From: Rheum nobile
Taxonomy: Eukaryota > Streptophyta > Magnoliopsida > Caryophyllales > Polygonaceae
Direction: 5' to 3'
Assembly: GCA_027886185.1 (NCBI GenBank)
Contig: WOAB01000056.1
Coordinates: 1,364,001 to 1,428,000 of the forward strand
Length of the DNA: 64,000 nt
Shown here: positions 44,394-56,903 of the stretch, in pieces
Position numbering within the stretch: the first letter of the stretch is position 1
How the letters are laid out: every line of letters starts with the position of its first letter
Notes under the pieces: generated by a model
The model's input: the letters and a program-made list of their open reading frames with translations, nothing else
Told to the model about the DNA's origin: nothing
Databases searched by the model: none
Program-made: the position numbers and the translations under genes

Positions 44394-46794
44394 AGAAACA
44401 CGTTCCGGTAAAATGAATGTTACGGTAAAACGAGTGGATAATTTTGGAGTGTCGAATTGGGGGATGGAATGATGGATGGCCGGATTAGAAGATAAAAATG
44501 GGGGTGTAGTGGGTCGTGAATCATGGGATTGAATATTCCAACTGAATTTGTGAATTTTCAAAATTAAAACCCTACAAAATAGGCAGTTAGGAGTAGATTG
44601 GAAAGAGAGTACGTAGATTCTTTTGCACTTATTCACCATCGTCTCCACGCATCCACCATTTCAAGATCTCGATTTGTGAAACAATAGATCGGATCTAACA
44701 ACAATCGCCACTCCATCGTATTCCCCATCCAAATCAATTGCAAGAGCTCTAATTATGATTACGACCTAGACCTACACATCCATCGTCTTCTCCACCGATC
44801 CTCCATTGCAAGAGTTTCGAATTGCGAGATCCATCGAATCGAACAAGAAGCATCCTTCATGGTCTACTTCGAAACACTATGTTTTCAGTCAAGATGAACC
44901 ATGGTGAGTAGATCCTCCATTGGTTAATTTTCTATTTCGTAAGGATTGTAGGTTATATTGATGTGATTCGTTCGATTCCTTATCGAACTGTTTTTTTCGT
45001 CCTCTCATTGTTAGATGAGCACGGTTGACAACGATAAGAACATGGTTTTCTATGTGATTCTTCATCTCGATTACTGATGTGATATTCATACTTGCTTCAT
45101 CGATATTCATGATTTGTGTGTAGATGCTCATATGTGAATTACTTCTCATAGTATTGATGCAATGCGCTTGTGTAATGATATTCATATCCCTTTACATCTA
45201 TTCAAGAATTGTGCCTAGATATTTGTTGCTACATGTGCATTATATTATGAATATCGATGATCCAAAGTTGAATATCAAATCGAATACAACATGTTATTAT
45301 TAATTTTAACTATGCGAATATCCTTTACTAGATTATGAATATTGTGATGTGATTAGCTATGTTGATTTATAATGAAAGTTGTGCTTGTTTAACGATACTC
45401 AATATATTGTGAATGATATTCATGTACTGTGAATTGGTATTCAATCTTTATTTTTTTACTGAAGTGAATATCGTTCATGGAAATATGGATAACATTTCCT
45501 CTTAAACTAATTCTAAATGTTTCACGTGCATATTCATGAATATGTGACTGATATTCGTGTATTATGTATCGATATTTACAAGTTCTTGCATATGTCAAGG
45601 TCGCGCAAAAAGAATGTTTCAAGCAAATATATCATGTCAGAAAGCTAAGAGGAAGACATTGATGTATCCGAAAATGAAATATCATAAAAAGAAGATACAA
45701 AATCAAAGATTGACAGAGAGTGCGTTTTTGGCACATACTGCGTTTTTTACGAGGATGATACAAAATCAAAGTTTTGCAAAGAAGAATTGTTTTTTCGTTA
45801 TTCATATTCTATTCTTAGATATTCATATTTTGCAAGACGATATTCATGCGTTTAGCATTAACAACATTTAGCATGGTTTGGATATAAATGAAATTTTTTG
45901 ATATTCGAATTCCACTGATAGATATTCATGTTCTTCGACCAGTTATTCATGCTATGCATTACATAATTCGTAATTTTTATATGAAAGAATTTGTGTTATA
46001 TTTCTAATCGTTTTATAAATCATATTCATTTAGTCCGTGTGCAATTTGGTATTAATAGTTGTAAGGATTTGAAGTGATTTGTGTTTATCGACCACTTATT
46101 CTTGGGAGTAAGTTGTAGCTTGCAGCTAAATTGTTGTATCTATAAACATGAATATCATTTTATATTGGTATGAATATCACTATGTTTCACCATGAATATC
46201 ATAACCCCAACAAAAAATAATCACTTCACACTTCACAAAGTTGCGACTTTGTGTTATACACTAGTACGACCATTTGAAAATATTGATAAAACATGAAAGA
46301 ATATCCAATAATAACGTAGAATGAAGTCAGATATAAACGTAAATCCTGAAGTTTGCGTGTAGTATATAGATTCGATTGAACAAAGTTGCGAAACAAATTA
46401 CATAATAGTCATTAAAAACGGTAAATCCAATAACCATGAATATATCTATGTTTGAATCCAGTTCCATAATACTTTACACTTGGACCTAGGTATGCCTCCA
46501 AATGGCATATGCGTATACACCACAACCAATCTTGTTTTTATCGTCACGCCACTTCATGTTTCGAATTCCGGGCTTCTTTTTGGCAAAACCGATGAACCTT
46601 GCGCCTAGATTCATTAATCCCTTGGAGCTATACTCATGAATATCATCAAAGTGTACATGAATATCAAGAACACAAAACATTAATATTGTTATATAATAAT
46701 ATGAGAGAAAAATAGAACTCTACGTGTTCTTCATATTCTTGAACATTAATATATACTTGTATGAATATCAACAACATAACACATGAATATCAAA

Positions 46795-46990
46795 AAGCCC
46801 CTAAACCCTAAATCCCTAAACCCTAACCCAGAGAACCCTAAACCCTAACCCAATGAACCCTAAATTAATAAACCATAAACCAATAAATGCTAAATCCTAA
46901 AACCTAAACCAATAAATCCTAAACCCTAAACCTTAAACATCTACACCATAAACCTTAATTCCATGCACACTAAACCCTAAACATAAACTC
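46795..46990. repeat. Degenerate telomere-like (CCCTAAA)n tract
   Basis: Runs of AACCCTAAACCCTAA interspersed with variants such as AACCATAAACC. Plant telomere-type words, interstitial, inside the box-rich element. Confidence 0.8.
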
Positions 46991-47359
46991 CAAAATTGAT
47001 CGAACATGAATATCAAAAGCATTTGTATGAATATCATATCAAACAATTTGAATATCAATTGCATCCAGTACAGACAACACCAATAAAACACTAAAATTGA
47101 TCCAAATGAATATCAACAACATCATAGTGAATATCACATCATAAAATTTGAATATCAACTACTCAGAGCATGAAACGTACATTCAACATGAATATCAAAA
47201 ACATTTTTATGAATATTACATCAAACAATTTGAATATCAATTGCAAACATTACAAACAGCACCAACAAAACACCAAAACTGATCCCACATAAATATCAAC
47301 AACATCATAGTGAATATCACATCATACAATTTGAATATCAACTACTCAGAGCATGAAAC

Positions 47360-47640
47360 ATACATCCAACATGAATATCACATAATAAAATTTGAATATC
47401 AATTATCAAAAGTTCAAATAACACTACCAAAACATCAAACTACTCCAACATGAATATCAATATGATTATAATGAATATCACATAATAAAATTTGAATATC
47501 AATTATCAAAAGTTCAAATAACACCACCAAAACATCAAACTACTCCAACATGAATATCGATACGATTAACATGAATATCACACAATAAAATTTGAAGATT
47601 AATTACCAAAAGCTCAAACAACACCAACAAGCAATACTAT
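47360..47640. repeat. About 100-bp tandem units carrying TGAATATC boxes
   Basis: TACTCCAACATGAATATC recurs at 47441 and 47541, with a related start near 47365. Each unit carries two or three boxes and the sequence TCAAATAACAC(C/T)ACCAAAACATCAAAC. Confidence 0.85.
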
Positions 47641-48532
47641 TGCTCCAATATGAATATCAATAGCATTATCATGAACATCACATAAAAAAATTGAATATCA
47701 ATTACGAAAAGCTTGAAACCTATGGAATCGCCAATTCTCCAGAACATCGATGCAATAAACCTTGAGAGAAGAAGGCTCCAAAAGGAATCACTGATTTTCA
47801 ATTGCTTCAGAAAGAGGTTGGTGCTTTGAAGGGCGGTTGTGCTTTGCCTCCGCATAGGCTCCTCGCTCAGATCCAACACCCTTGGAGTCGACGACGCTGA
47901 AATTGAAGACCGATGGACGAATACGGCTTCAGGAGATGACGACGTGGAGCTTCACAAACGAATTCAATGGAGATTCTAGTGAAGGCGATTTAAATTGGAA
48001 ATCAACCGGCGAAACCTTGACGAAGGCGATTTCAATAGAGATTAGGGTTTTAACAAATACCTTTTCTGGGGAGACGAACATGAAGACGACGACAACGCTT
48101 TACTAGAAGAAAGACGGAGACGATGGTTACGGCGAGCCGATGGCGAGCTGATGACGAGAAGCTCTAGTGAAGGCGTCAATGGAGGTTGAGATGATGGAGA
48201 GAGACACGCGGAAGAGGAGAGTGAAAAAGGAAGTCACAAAGGCCGATTGATTTGGAAAATATTTTAGATAAAATCAAATCTCCTAAATTTCAGATTTGAA
48301 GCAAGATTTGAAGCAATCGGATGTGGTTGATCCCACCAGGCAGATTTGGAATCCTGTAAATCAAATCTCAATCATCTATCCTATTCTCATTCAACGCCCT
48401 AAATTAGTACACTCGTTTTACCCTAATAGGTTGTTTCACTAGAGCTTAATTTTCTATCTATATCTATCTATCTATACATACACATATACTAAAGCCAAAG
48501 GTCTCTCTCCTACGTGTCATCCAGTTAGCTAT

Positions 48533-48734
48533 TGTAATACCCCGGATTTGTAATCTTTTATAAGGATTATAGTGTTACTCGTGTCAACAAGAGTTCTTCC
48601 TTTTCATGGTTCAAGTGGGGACAAAGAACTATGAAGTTAAGCGTACTAGGGCGGGAGTAGTACCATGATGGGTGACCTCCTGAGAAGTCCCCGGGTTGAC
48701 ATGGGATGACACTTCTAAGGCCTCGGGCCTTACA
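48533..48734. mobile_element. Solo LTR of a Cassandra (5S-containing TRIM) element
   Basis: A 202-bp TGTAATACCCC...GGGCCTTACA repeat with an exact 5-bp target duplication GCTAT (48528-48532 and 48735-48739). It contains a 5S rRNA-like segment, the hallmark of Cassandra. The internal region and second LTR are gone, as after LTR-LTR recombination. Confidence 0.93.
48625..48702 (+). other. 5S rRNA-like segment with internal Pol III promoter
   Basis: Aligns with the 3' two-thirds of plant 5S rRNA: AGTTAAGCGTACTAGGGCG (A box), AGTAGTACCATGATGGGTGACC (C box region) and CTCCTGAGAAGTCC. The 5' part of 5S is not recognisable, so it is the Cassandra module and not a 5S gene. Confidence 0.9.
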
Positions 48735-48739
48735 GCTAT

Positions 48740-50034
48740 GACATGTAGACATTTTATTTTTATTTTACCATCTTATCCTTCATAATTTTTCATATTTACT
48801 TAAGCCAACTACTTTATTTCTTTTGCAATATACCACCTACCTTAATTATAATTATAATATATTTTCATATATTCCTTAACTTTATAATTTATGTAAAGTA
48901 TAATTTTATACCATGTGGATCCCAACTAATAGCAAAATACCTATTATTATTTCTTATGTCAGTGTATACATAATATGCAAAGTAATTTTTATTTAAGATT
49001 TTATAAAAAAAATTAACTAAGTTTATCTTTTCTAAATTAAAATTAAAATTTTCTTTCATATTGTTATTATATTTTTTATCCAATTCGTGATGCATGCAAA
49101 CCCTTTGACAACTCAATTAGTAAAAATCATAAATGCATGATATGACCATAAATAATGAAAACATGAGTAGATATATATAAAATTGGGTTTAGGGGAAACA
49201 ATTTTTTAGAATAAAAATACAAGTATTAATGTAAATCATCAGATTAAAAATTATAACATATAAGATTAAATGAAATATAAACATAATAAGTTACACTACA
49301 ATTGCTTTATGGGAAAATTTTCCCAAAGCAATCTTTTGTGGGTGATTGAGTTTTCTTTCTCCCATTTCACATAATCAAGGAAATTTAAATATAAGTATTA
49401 ATAAAAAAATCTTTCTACCATGTCACACAATTTATACACATATACTATAGGCTATAGCCCTTCTTCTATTTCTTATATGTGATCATATAGGCTATGCTAC
49501 GTAAGCAGATTTAAATGTCATTTTACTACTTTGTCCTTCTTATTTTTGACAATTTACATTATCTTCTACCTACATCAATTTCCTTATTTATCAAATATAA
49601 TCTATCATGCATATAATAAAATATTATACCAAATATAATGTTCGTGGATATATTACCAAACGTAGTTCATTTTACCAAATTAATGTTGGTGTTTGTATTA
49701 TTTGCTATGTACTTTTGAATTAATTAAGCCGCTCATTAAACCACCACTTAGTATTTTTGACTGAATATATGTATACGCATAAACTATAAAATAAAATATA
49801 TGTTATATTGTTTCATGACTATAAATTTAATTTGTTTAATCGTCTAATCCTTACTTTAATAACATATGATTTTATTTAATCAACTTAATCCTTGCCTATT
49901 TTTTTAGCATCTTAACACAACTTAATTCTTATAATATTGTACTTCTGTTAATGTGTTATAAAATGATTTACCATTAAATATGTAATTTATATATATCCAA
50001 ACATGTGCAGGGCACGAAACATATAATAGTTTTT
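48740..50034. other. AT-rich gene-free stretch
   Basis: No supported gene. May be the body of the tentative Helitron beginning at 48471. Confidence 0.4.
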
Positions 50035-50170
50035 ATACCCTAAACTCTAAATTCTAAACTCTAAACCCTAAAACATAAATCTTAAATCCTAAAATATAAA
50101 CCCTACACCCTAAATCCTAAACCCTAAAATCGTAAACCTTAAATTGTAACACCTAAATCCTAACTCTAAA
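50035..50170. repeat. Second degenerate telomere-like tract
   Basis: CCCTAAA with many CTCTAAA/TCCTAAA variants, interstitial. Separate from the tract at 46795. Confidence 0.75.
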
Positions 50171-51070
50171 CCTTAAATCTAATTATCAACCATAATTTAG
50201 GAATTAAAATATAAAATAAGCAAGTAAAACCTAAACAAAATGTAGAAGGGGGCACAATTAGGGAGCAGGAAATTTAAAGTGTCCCATTAGTGCTTACTTT
50301 CTTGTAAAAATGGTATAACTTTTTGAATAATTTAAGTAAAGAAAAGATAAATTCATAAAAAATCGTTCTTTTACCTTTTATTTCCAACATAATAATATAC
50401 AGTAATTAAAACATTAAATAATTTTATTCTATTTTATTTTCAAATATTCTAAATTTGCATCTCCAATTTTAATTTATTTTTCAAAACTCAATCTCTTACC
50501 TTTTCTTTTTCTCTCCCGCTCTCACGTGGATCTTCATTCTCGGAGCCTACATCCTCAATTTTTTTATTATGTCGTCGCTCAACAACACGTACACCGTCCC
50601 AATAGGAAGCGTTCTCCCAAGGAAGATGGATCTTGGAATTGTGGCGATCCTAATATTTATAGAATATAGAAAAATGAGATTATCCATAAGACAAATAAAA
50701 ATAAAAATATGAAATATATTGTTTTTAAATAAAACGGCGTACATTTATAGTGGTGAAATCGCCTCTAACCAAATTAGAAAAGATTAGATATTGGTTAAAA
50801 AAAATTGCTAATAAATTATTTCGTACTGAGCATAGAAGAGATCGATGGTCATATTTTATTAAATATTACTTTTCATATTATCTATACATTTGCATAGGAA
50901 ATAATAACTGTTAAGTTTTAATTAGTTGAGAGTTGGGACCCATTGTGATATAAAATTATACTTTTTTATAAATTATAAAGTTAATAAATATATGAAAATA
51001 TATAATTAAGGTATTTAGTATATGTAAAAAATAAAGTATTTGACTTAAAATATAAAAAATTATGAAGGAT
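50171..51070. other. AT-rich stretch with one short gene-like start
   Basis: Mostly featureless. At 50569-50712 a plus-strand ORF begins MSSLNNTYTVPIGSVLPRK in GC-balanced sequence after a CT-rich leader, then runs into AT-rich codons; 47 residues. It looks like a captured or truncated first exon, not an intact gene. I do not recognise it. Confidence 0.35.
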
Positions 51071-51075
51071 AAGAT

Positions 51076-51596
51076 TGTTAAAGTCTGTGGGCCCATAGAC
51101 TGGGGGTTGTGCGGACACGAACGCATAGACGCAGATTAGGCCCAGTACATAAGTCCAATGAGATTTCATCCTAAAATCAATTGGCAATAGGAGGACATCA
51201 AGCTTATATAGTAAGCAAGTTATGTCCCAACTTTCGATGTGAGACATTTATATTACAACACGCCCCCGCAAGTGCAACGGGCAAGCAATTGGTCAGGCTC
51301 AGTTGACACTTGGACAAACGGGTGTGAGTGGCTATTTCAATCTCTTTATAGCCAAACCCAATCAACCCAAGAAAGGGACCCAAGATCGAAATCGCTCTGA
51401 TACCATGTTAAAGTCCGTGGGCCCATAGACTGAGGGTCGTGCGGACACGAACGCATAGACGCAGATTAGGCCCAGTACATAAGCCCAATGAGGTTTCATC
51501 CTAAAATCAATTGGCGATAGGAGGAGTAGCCCATCAAGCTTATATACTAGGCAAGTTATGTCACAACTTTCGATGTGAGACATTTATATTCCAACA
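51076..51596 (-). mobile_element. Complete TRIM retrotransposon, 521 bp
   Basis: Two LTRs, 51076-51260 and 51406-51596 (TGTTAAAGTC...CAACA), with a 145-bp interior and an exact 5-bp duplication AAGAT (51071-51075 and 51597-51601). Minus orientation is set by the primer site TGGTATCAGAGC at 51405-51394, abutting the LTR, and a G-rich polypurine tract GCGGGGGCG before the other LTR. No coding capacity; it needs proteins in trans. ORFs seen here are LTR shadows. Confidence 0.95.
51394..51405 (-). other. TRIM primer binding site, initiator tRNA-Met
   Basis: TGGTATCAGAGC on the minus strand, directly next to the LTR. Confidence 0.92.
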
Positions 51597-51601
51597 AAGA
51601 T

Positions 51602-53435
51602 GTTAAATAACAAAAAAATTACTTACGTGTTATAGTTAACTAATTGATATGTAAGAGAGAAATATTTTTATAAAACAAATATAAAGAAGAATGAAAACAT
51701 AAATTATTAATTCAAACAAAATGGTTATAAAAAGTTTTGGACGAAAAGCCTTTTGTTTTGAGGACAAAAAAATCAATTTTGTTGATGTTTGGTGAATATA
51801 TCGATCAAGAGTTTTTTAGGGATAAATATTTTTTTGTGAAAATAAATACTTATTTTGTTTTGTTTCCATCACAAAAAAAAAACATTTTTTTGTTGATAAA
51901 TGAAAAATAATTATTAGATTAATTAGATAGATTGATACGTGGTTATGTCATGATGATAGTAAAATGACGCATTCATGTCTAGGTCAAAGTTTGTCCATGG
52001 ATAAATAAAAATATATATAGTCAAGTTTTTTGAGGCTATCTTCCGCGCAGGTTATAGAAGGTTAATAAAAGTTTGTATTATTTAAAATCTATCGTATTTG
52101 GTAGTATAATATTTTTTAAAAGGTTAAGGTTTTAAGAGATTTTTGAGGAGGTTAAAAAATAAAAAAATAAAAACCTCCTAAGAGAAATATTATTGATGGT
52201 TTGACAATGTTATCATAATTTTATTTTTAAAATATCCAAAATTTCATACCAGTGTTAATTTTTTTAAAAAAAAACAACCCTGATGGTAATTTTAATTTGA
52301 AACATATTAAAACAATTTTATCTCACCAAACACACAAATAGGTTTTCTACTAGATTTTAAAAGATTAAAAAAAATATCTAACAAACCTTCACCTTATAAA
52401 AAACATTTTAAAAAACCTCAACCTCTTCAAAAACATGTACTTTGACAAATTCATATACATATAATTTAAAAAGAAAAATGACCTATGCACTTTCACTACA
52501 AGATCGATACATATTTAGGGTAACTTGTACTTACATTTAGGCAAAAATATAAGCATTTTTAAATAAAAGATATTTTTTTAAAATGTTATTTTTTTAATAT
52601 ACATTTGACAAAAATAATTATCTAGAGAAGGTAATTATATTATTGATTATATAATTAATAGAGAAGATATTGAATTGGCTCAATAAAGTATGTGGACTTA
52701 TTTACTTTCAAATATGATAAGGTATTTAATATCTCCCATAAAACCTAATTGGGGGCGCTCTCTCTTTCATTCAATTCTTATTCTATTCTCATACTTTGAA
52801 ACTCTAGCCACCATTTACATTTATTGAGATTTAAATTGAGCGTCGAAGGTGAAACGGGGACAAATTAAGTTTCACCTTTGGCCTTTCTCTATGTTCGTAG
52901 GGCATCGGAAAATTGATCAGAAATAATCTAGAATCGCCGGAGTTGCGAGATCTCGTCTTCATCAACAAATTATTATGGTACAAATTTATACTACCACGAC
53001 ATCATTCTCACATTTTTTATGAGATAAATCATTCACATCTATTCTTTTCCTAGATAGATAAGCCATATATAGAGCCTTCAATTGAAGGCGAGGTGATTTT
53101 TAAAAAAAAAATACGAAACAAGGTCATTTATAAAGAAAGTTATCCAATGAAATTAAGTATTTTCTTGTGATTTTGTTATTAATTGATATGATGTTGTTGG
53201 TCTTATATCTTTGAAATCTTTTATTTGCTACATTTACCAGTTTAATTTCATATTAAGCTATGCATGTGTTCTGTATGGGGGCTATTTAAAAATTGTTATA
53301 TAAGTTACTATGTGGTATTAATTACTAAACATAAGTTTAACATATTATAATTAAAACATAAATTTAAAATTAATGGTAAGATAAAGTTTATGCGCGAGTC
53401 ATATTATAAACCGATGCACTAATAATAGTAGGGAG
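51602..53435. other. AT-rich gene-free stretch
   Basis: No supported gene. About 52740-52980 is a less AT-rich, CT-containing stretch that could be the 5' leader of a lost gene, with no ORF following. Confidence 0.4.
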
Positions 53436-53843
53436 TAGACCTGTCAACTGGGTCGGGTTGGTCGGGTTCGGGTCATGTCGGGTTCGGGTCAAATCGGGTT
53501 CGGGTCGATCGGGTTGGTAAAATTTTCGGGTCGGGCGGGTTCGGGTTGACCCGGCGGGTCGAACATGTCCTTTTTTTTATGATTCTTATTATGATTTTTA
53601 ATTTTAATAAAATAATTATAATAATATAATTAATATTATATTATTATTTAATAAAGTATATTAAAATATTTAATATAAATGAAATAAAATATACAAAATA
53701 AAGGGGACCCGCAAGCTCGAATTTGCGTTCGGGTTGAGTCGGATTCGGGTCCTTCTTGACTCAGTGACGTTCGGGTCAGATTCGGGTCCTTTTGGGTCAG
53801 ATCGGGTCAGGTTTTCAGATTGGGTCGGTTTTTAACAGGTCTA
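53436..53843. mobile_element. hAT MITE, GGGTCGGG family, copy 1
   Basis: Ends TAGACCTGTCAA and TTAACAGGTCTA are inverted. Flanking octamers GTAGGGAG and GTAAGGAG match at 7 of 8. Subterminal GGGTCGGGTTCGGGT arrays surround an AT-rich core. It is the reverse-oriented sibling of 62889-63268. Confidence 0.9.
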
Positions 53844-54446
53844 GTAAGGAGTATTCGTTGATTGAAATCTTTATTTTCAGTATATACTTGAATTTGTGAG
53901 GCTAGTAAAAAATATTTTAAAAAAGGTAAAATTGCTAGAAATTCCTAGCAGTATGTGAGTAGCTTAATTCAAGTTCATTTTATTGTTTTGATTTATTATA
54001 TTTTATTTAGATGAATTTTATATTTACTATTAAACATAAAAATCTAATTTCATACTCCTTCTGGTACTAAGTTTCGGTTTAGCCTACTACTTTTGTTAAG
54101 AAATATTTGTCATTATATATTTTTAGGTAATAATTTAATGGTGAGTTATGAAATAATTATTGGAAGTTGTACATATTAAAATTTTCTGTGCAATTTTTTT
54201 ATTGATTGGTTAAAAAAAAAGTGGATATAAAGTTATTAAATCGTGAATTTTAGTAACAGTTTGTAGTATTTTAACTTAATTATTACATTCTTTAATAATT
54301 GTGACAAAAGCTAAAATAAACTTAATTACTAATATCTAATACATATTAATTTTAATTATTTAAAAGGTGGGACCTATCAAATATAATACCAATAATGAGT
54401 TGTTATTAATTGAACAACACATGGCTATATTTCTTTACTTTAGTTA
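53844..54446. other. AT-rich gene-free stretch
   Basis: Nothing supported between the hAT MITE and the small Helitron. Confidence 0.45.
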
Positions 54447-54971
54447 CTAGGAAACTTGCCCGTGCTACGCACGGGATGGGTAATTTTTTTATATTGAGTT
54501 GGATTTATAGTGATTCGATTTATAATGTTGTGATTTTGGATAATGAATTGATATGATGGGAAAAACTCCTTCAAATAATGTTTAATTTTAACTGAACTTG
54601 ATGATGAAAATACTTTAGCTTCCTCGATGATGGATTTCACTTCCCACCATATAAGTATCCTTCCTCCCTTGTGGTTTTGTATAGTTTGTTTAATTTGTAT
54701 TATAAATCTCAACATTATCTATAACATTTACCATGAACCATACTCTGAAATCAAGAATGAACTTTTCATTTCTAATAACCATGATATCACCACTTTGGAT
54801 GTTGATCTTTACTCACCCTTATTTCATGCTTGAGTGTGTGTGCAGAAATGTTTTTAGTTTCATTAGTGATATAGTGGTTTGTGTATTGTATTTATTTATT
54901 TATAAAATGTGATGGTTTGTCGGTTGGTTAAAATGAATTGGAAACTTATTGTCCTCATATATATATATAGG
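54447..54971 (-). mobile_element. Small Helitron, 525 bp
   Basis: Minus-strand 3' end: hairpin CCCGTGCGTAGCACGGG, spacer, CTAG at 54450-54447, then T. The 5' end near 54971 reads CCTATATATATATGAGGAC after A (expected TC). The 5' terminal part is repeated, inverted, at 58509-58580. Confidence 0.7.
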
Positions 54972-55116
54972 TATGAACTATTAATACTGGTTTATCAATT
55001 TGTGCATAAGTTAAATGGTGTTATATTAATTTTAGTCTTGCTTCAAATGTTTGTAGTACTAACGTAGATTTCAAACAAAATTTGATGGTTTACTTTTGCG
55101 TTATATATAAGTTTGT
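54908..55116. repeat. Inverted duplication, left arm
   Basis: Near-identical reverse complement of 58365-58580. After the solo LTR insertion at 55117-56898 the arm continues at 56904-56937, matching 58320-58364. It includes the 5' end of the small Helitron plus its flank. Confidence 0.9.
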
Positions 55117-56898
55117 TGTAATATCCCTCAAATTTTTATAAGGATATTTGGGTAATTTTTTCCAACTTTCGTTCAGTAATTATTTCGCTTTCAGTGGAGT
55201 TCGGATTTTCCGTAACTTATATGATATCCGAAATAATTCCTTGAGTGGTATAAAATATATTCAATGTATTTTCGGAACTTAGAATATTTATTTGGATACA
55301 AACATATAATTTTCGGGGTTTAAAAACTCATATCAAACTTCACATATACACTGTTGCACTCAAGCTTCAGATTGATGCCACGTATAAGCTCATGTCTGGG
55401 CACGTAGCCTCATTCCCCTCTTGTGTGTCGATGGTGGCCGAGCACCACGACATCTTCCCAGAAGCTTGGCCATGTGTATTTTTACGTGGTAGGCAAGTAT
55501 CTTCCTTGGACTATAAAAGGAGTCCAATCTGGAGAAGCTGGAAACACAACTCTCTCCCGTCTCTCATCTCTCCCTCCCATTTTCTCTCTCTCTCCTCTGT
55601 TTCGAGCTCATCCCAGCCGGCGAGCCTGGCGTGGTGCTCCGTTGTTGAGCTGCGGCTAGCCGATTGGTGGTGCTCCTCCTCCCGCCGAGCTCCCTCTTCG
55701 GCGTCGTTGTCGAGCCGATGATGCTCCGTAGTTGTTGTGCTGTTAAAGGAGGAAGGTTGAAGGAGGATGAGTAGTGAAAGTGGGCCCCTCCCATAATTAG
55801 TTGCTTCATGGGCCGAATAAGTCCAATTCAATTCCAGTCCAGTTTTGACCCTAAATTTATAAGAGCGGTATAATTTCGATTCTCTTTCGTCCCTATTTTT
55901 TTATAGGAAAATTTAATAAATATTTTTATGATTTAATATCATAAAAATTTATTAAATATAATTCATTAAATTCGTCCAGTCAAATTAGTTGATAGATAAT
56001 TAAATTGTCAGTTAGAACGTGATCTGCTGGATCGCGTGTGGACTCGTACTCTGCTAGGACTATTCTGAAGCTTGAACCATATCCTTGGAAAGGATATTTT
56101 CGGTAGTCATCTCGTCCAGATTCATCGCCGAATCTACTCTAGGCAAGTGGCGGTTCGCTCTTGCTCATTATTTTATATTTTAATTAATTATCAGTTATTT
56201 ATCTGTTAATTAATTTGGGATGATTTACTGCTTTATTGTTTCATTGGGAACAGTTTGGTTAATTAATATGATTAAAATTTGATATTATAATAGGTTGTAT
56301 ATCTGCTAGTATCAACGCTATTATAAATAATTATTCTGAATATTGGCCTTGATAGCTTTGATATGAATTATTGATGTGTTGAACTACTTAGTTAGCACTT
56401 TGGCTTTGATGTGATTTGTTGATATGTGGAACTGCTTGTGTTAGCATTTGTGTGAATTAATTGATAATGTTTTCCGCCCTTGCTTAGTCTATTCATTAGA
56501 CTAACCCCTTGTATTTTATTTATCTGCAACGTCATGGTGGTGTCGTCCGTCCGTTTCGGCACATACAGGTCCAAAAAGGCTAGATCGACTATGAACGTGG
56601 ACGGTGTTTAAAAATGTTTTAATCAGGCTACGATCTTTGGACATTGACTACTGAGGTCAATACTATTGTAAATTATTTCAAGTCTTCCGCTGTATTGTAA
56701 TCTGTATTTTGTCGCATTTGGAATTGTGTTGAAATTCCGCGACTATGTTTTAAATGAAAGTTATGGTAATTTTGTACTATACTTATTGGTTATGATTTGT
56801 GTTTAAACCGGTAAAGCCTTGGGTGACTTCGATAAGGAACACCGAGGTCACTGACGGTAATACCTTTTCAAATGGGTTAAGAATTTGGGGGTGTTACA
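55117..56898 (+). mobile_element. Solo Ty3/gypsy LTR, 1782 bp
   Basis: TGTAATATCCC...GGGGGTGTTACA with an exact 5-bp duplication TTTGT (55112-55116 and 56899-56903). It splits the left arm of the inverted duplication cleanly, so it inserted later. It shares blocks with the 13798 LTR (for example the segment around CCGTCCGTTTCGGCACAT near 56545, and the GCAAGTGGCGGTTCGCTCTT block near 56145), so it is a related family. A TATA box lies at 55511-55518. The ORFs in the CT-rich leader after it are not genes. Confidence 0.93.
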
Positions 56899-56903
56899 TT
56901 TGT

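Larger units (their letters stand above)
45060..47705. repeat. 36 copies of TGAATATC / GATATTCA
   Basis: Counted by eye, exact 8-mers only. Left part (45060-45930): seven GATATTCA and three TGAATATC. Right part (46140-47705): all 26 are TGAATATC. Most extend to ATGAATATC. The orientation bias toward the two ends is the pattern of transposase-binding subterminal repeats. Confidence 0.9.
44394..48440. mobile_element. Putative DNA transposon with dense internal binding-site-like boxes
   Basis: The ends are imperfect inverted relatives: left AGAAACACGTTCCGGTAAAA... with GGTAAAACGAGTG..TAATTT, right the reverse complement of TGAAACAACCTATTAGGGTAAAACGAGTG...AATTT. Inside each end is a GC-richer leader-like stretch (44640-44900 and 47700-48240), then arrays of the TGAATATC box. 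This architecture resembles Mutator- or CACTA-like non-autonomous elements, but I found no clean target duplication and no transposase. Limits are approximate. Confidence 0.5.
48471..50023 (+). mobile_element. Possible Helitron containing the Cassandra LTR
   Basis: The start TCTATACATACACATATACT is preceded by A and is Helitron-like; a related start occurs near 49433. The proposed 3' end near 50023 has only a weak hairpin and ATAG instead of CTAG, so this is tentative. No helicase. Confidence 0.3.

Noticed and set aside
47360..47640. CRISPR-like repeat array
   Set aside because: Units of about 100 bp are themselves repeated end to end, with no unique spacers, in a plant transposon; no cas genes.
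48625..48702. 5S rRNA gene
   Set aside because: Only part of 5S is present, and it lies inside a TG...CA repeat with a 5-bp target duplication, so it is the Cassandra LTR module.
55392..55831. Overlapping ORFs on both strands in a CT-rich stretch
   Set aside because: They fall in the leader of a solo LTR with an exact target duplication and have no recognisable domain.
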